From Methanomassiliicoccales archaeon PtaU1.Bin030 (GTDB lineage Archaea; Thermoplasmatota; Thermoplasmata; Methanomassiliicoccales; Methanomassiliicoccaceae), in contig MVRB01000141.1 of assembly GCA_002067635.1 (NCBI GenBank), positions 1 to 7,026 of the forward strand: a stretch of DNA of 7,026 nt, in the 5' to 3' direction. The position numbers and the translations under genes are program-made. Below, piece by piece: positions 5,958 through 7,026 of this stretch. Below the pieces are notes generated by a model. The model worked only from the letters and a program-made list of their open reading frames with translations. It searched no databases and had not been told where the DNA came from. The stretch's first letter is position 1, and the number at the start of each line of letters is the position of its first letter.

Positions 5958-6993
5958 GGGCAAGCCCTTTGGTCCTGGCGATCTCCAGCACCTTTCTATG
6001 ATCCCCTCTGGGAACCGCGTCCCGAAGCTCCTGGTACCTCCACGCCTGGTGTGCTGGACGGTACTGGGCCATGATGTTGACGGCGGCCCCGGGCATGTTC
6101 TCGGCGAGCCATTCCACCACCGGAAGGGTGCAGCAGTGCAGGTGCCCGGGGAGCATGAGATGACGGACTATGACCTCGCCCTGAGCGGCTGCCATCAGAT
6201 GGTTGCGGGTAGCGGTCCGCATGTAGCATGGGGCGCCTGACAGTCTCATAGCGCAGGCGTCGTTGCCGAACTTTAGGTCAGTGAGGTAGATATCGATGCA
6301 GCCTTCCAGCAGCGACATGGCGTGCTCTGTCAGGTACATGTTGGAGTTCCACACCTGGGCGATGTTGGCATCGGAACGCGAGAGGACCTCCATTATGTAG
6401 GGGAGATTTGGCGTGGGGTCCCCCCCTACCCAATTGACGTTCCTAATGTCTCCTGGAGAGCGGGAGCGAGGTTCAGCCCCGAATGGACGCGCCAGCCTGC
6501 TCATCTGCAGTGCCATCTCACGGGAAGGAATGATGAGGCCTGCTTCCGGACAGGTGCTTATGTCGTAGTTCTGGCAGAACACGCACTTCAGGTTGCACCC
6601 TGAGAAGAACACAGTGTAGGATGGGACCAGGGGCTCCTCCTCCCCCATATGCACGAACTGGCTGGATATACGGCTATCGGTAACACCGCATCTTCCACGG
6701 GATAGGTAGCGGTCTGTTCCGCACCGATGCTCGCATAGGCTGCATTCCCGGACCAGGTCCCTTGCGATCGACACCTTAAGGTCCATGAGGTTGGGGCTGA
6801 CGATCCGGGGCGCATCACTGCGGCCGATGGCCTCCCTAAGGTCCTGCATCATCCTGTCGTGGAGGGCCCATCTCTCTGGGAGCGGCAGGCTTTCCTGGAG
6901 CTCGACCTTGACGGAACGGGCCAGCAAGTACCGGGCGGGCAAGGAGCCGCTCAGTATCTCCTCGTAACGCCCAAGGGGGGAAGGCATCATCAC
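5950..6993 (-). CDS. Uncharacterised radical SAM protein, COG1313 (PflA-like) archaeal subfamily
   Basis: This 347-residue protein carries the radical SAM cluster motif C133-x3-C137-x2-C140 in FFSGCNLKCVFCQNYDIS. A second, N-terminal cysteine group lies at C84, C87, C91 and C102 (CSLCEHRCG, then GRCGV), typical of this family and possibly binding another metal or Fe-S cluster. Further blocks are NWVGGDPTPNLP (187-198), WNSNMYL (215-221), CIDIYLTDLKFG (232-243), HLHCCTLPVVEWLAEN (284-299) and NIMAQYRP (306-313). An approximately 80-residue N-terminal extension precedes the cysteines, as in archaeal members. Start choice is between GTG 6993 and the two ATG codons that follow it at once; an in-frame TAA at 7002-7000 blocks anything further upstream. 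The reaction and substrate are unknown. It resembles glycyl-radical activases only in the core. It converges on the cobamide operon, so it is probably transcribed separately. Confidence 0.85.
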   Translation of the reverse strand: MMMPSPLGRYEEILSGSLPARYLLARSVKVELQESLPLPERWALHDRMMQDLREAIGRSDAPRIVSPNLMDLKVSIARDLVRECSLCEHRCGTDRYLSRGRCGVTDSRISSQFVHMGEEEPLVPSYTVFFSGCNLKCVFCQNYDISTCPEAGLIIPSREMALQMSRLARPFGAEPRSRSPGDIRNVNWVGGDPTPNLPYIMEVLSRSDANIAQVWNSNMYLTEHAMSLLEGCIDIYLTDLKFGNDACAMRLSGAPCYMRTATRNHLMAAAQGEVIVRHLMLPGHLHCCTLPVVEWLAENMPGAAVNIMAQYRPAHQAWRYQELRDAVPRGDHRKVLEIARTKGLALI

Positions 6994-7017
6994 GGCCCTT
7001 TACAATCTGCCATCTAG

Positions 7018-7026
7018 GACATAAAG
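7018..7026 (-). promoter_or_regulatory. Possible partial TATA-like element upstream of the radical SAM gene
   Basis: Read on the minus strand the window edge gives CTTTATGTC, about 30 bases before the start codons of the radical SAM gene. That distance would suit an archaeal TATA box giving a nearly leaderless transcript. The element is cut by the window edge and the match is short, so it is only a weak suggestion. The remaining bases 6994-7017 show no other recognisable signal. Confidence 0.2.

Noticed and set aside
5957..5970. Small inverted repeat (GGGC AA GCCC) followed by TTT just after the cobY stop, as a possible terminator.
   Set aside because: The stem is 4-5 bases with a two-base gap, the T run is only three, and the bases encode the conserved-frame C-terminus of the opposite gene. 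It is too weak to call.
5884..6603. Open frames on the + strand opposite the radical SAM gene (5884-6240 and 6322-6603).
   Set aside because: They have no recognisable motifs and lie antisense to a protein with clear conserved motifs in every part. They are shadows caused by high GC.

Overview
The window is a dense, GC-rich archaeal locus. It holds seven same-strand genes (positions 1-5957) that together import corrinoids and build the nucleotide loop of adenosylcobamide. One gene on the opposite strand (5950-6993) encodes an uncharacterised radical SAM protein. Three things point to an archaeon: a CobY-type guanylyltransferase instead of bacterial CobU, a CbiZ-type amidohydrolase fused to a CobZ-type phosphatase (the CbiS architecture), and the archaeal form of the COG1313 radical SAM family. 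GC-richness, strong GGAGG ribosome binding sites and overall protein style would suit a methanogen or a relative in the Thermoplasmatota (for example Methanomassiliicoccales). That placement is inference only.

Layout on the + strand: 3' part of a BtuC/FecCD permease (1-462), its ATPase BtuD (452-1258), CobD threonine-phosphate decarboxylase (1255-2382), CbiB (2387-3391), CbiS (3401-4543), CobS (about 4531-5325) and CobY (5322-5957). Neighbouring genes overlap or are separated by 4-9 bases, so this is almost certainly one transcript with translational coupling. The upstream part of the permease, and probably a substrate-binding protein, lie outside the window.

How the genes work together: BtuCD imports cobamides or cobinamide. 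The CbiZ half of CbiS removes the aminopropanol arm of adenosylcobinamide to give adenosylcobyric acid. CobD makes aminopropanol phosphate, and CbiB attaches it to give adenosylcobinamide phosphate. CobY activates this with GTP, CobS joins it to alpha-ribazole phosphate, and the CobZ half of CbiS removes the last phosphate. Missing from the window are the corrinoid adenosyltransferase, the base phosphoribosyltransferase CobT and an L-threonine kinase.

The pathway is known. The points most worth a second look are an apparent non-canonical ATT start for cobS, a Thr in place of the Q-loop Gln in BtuD, the CbiZ-CobZ fusion, and the orphan radical SAM gene whose 3' end overlaps cobY. There are no RNA genes, mobile elements, CRISPR arrays or non-coding stretches over 40 bases.
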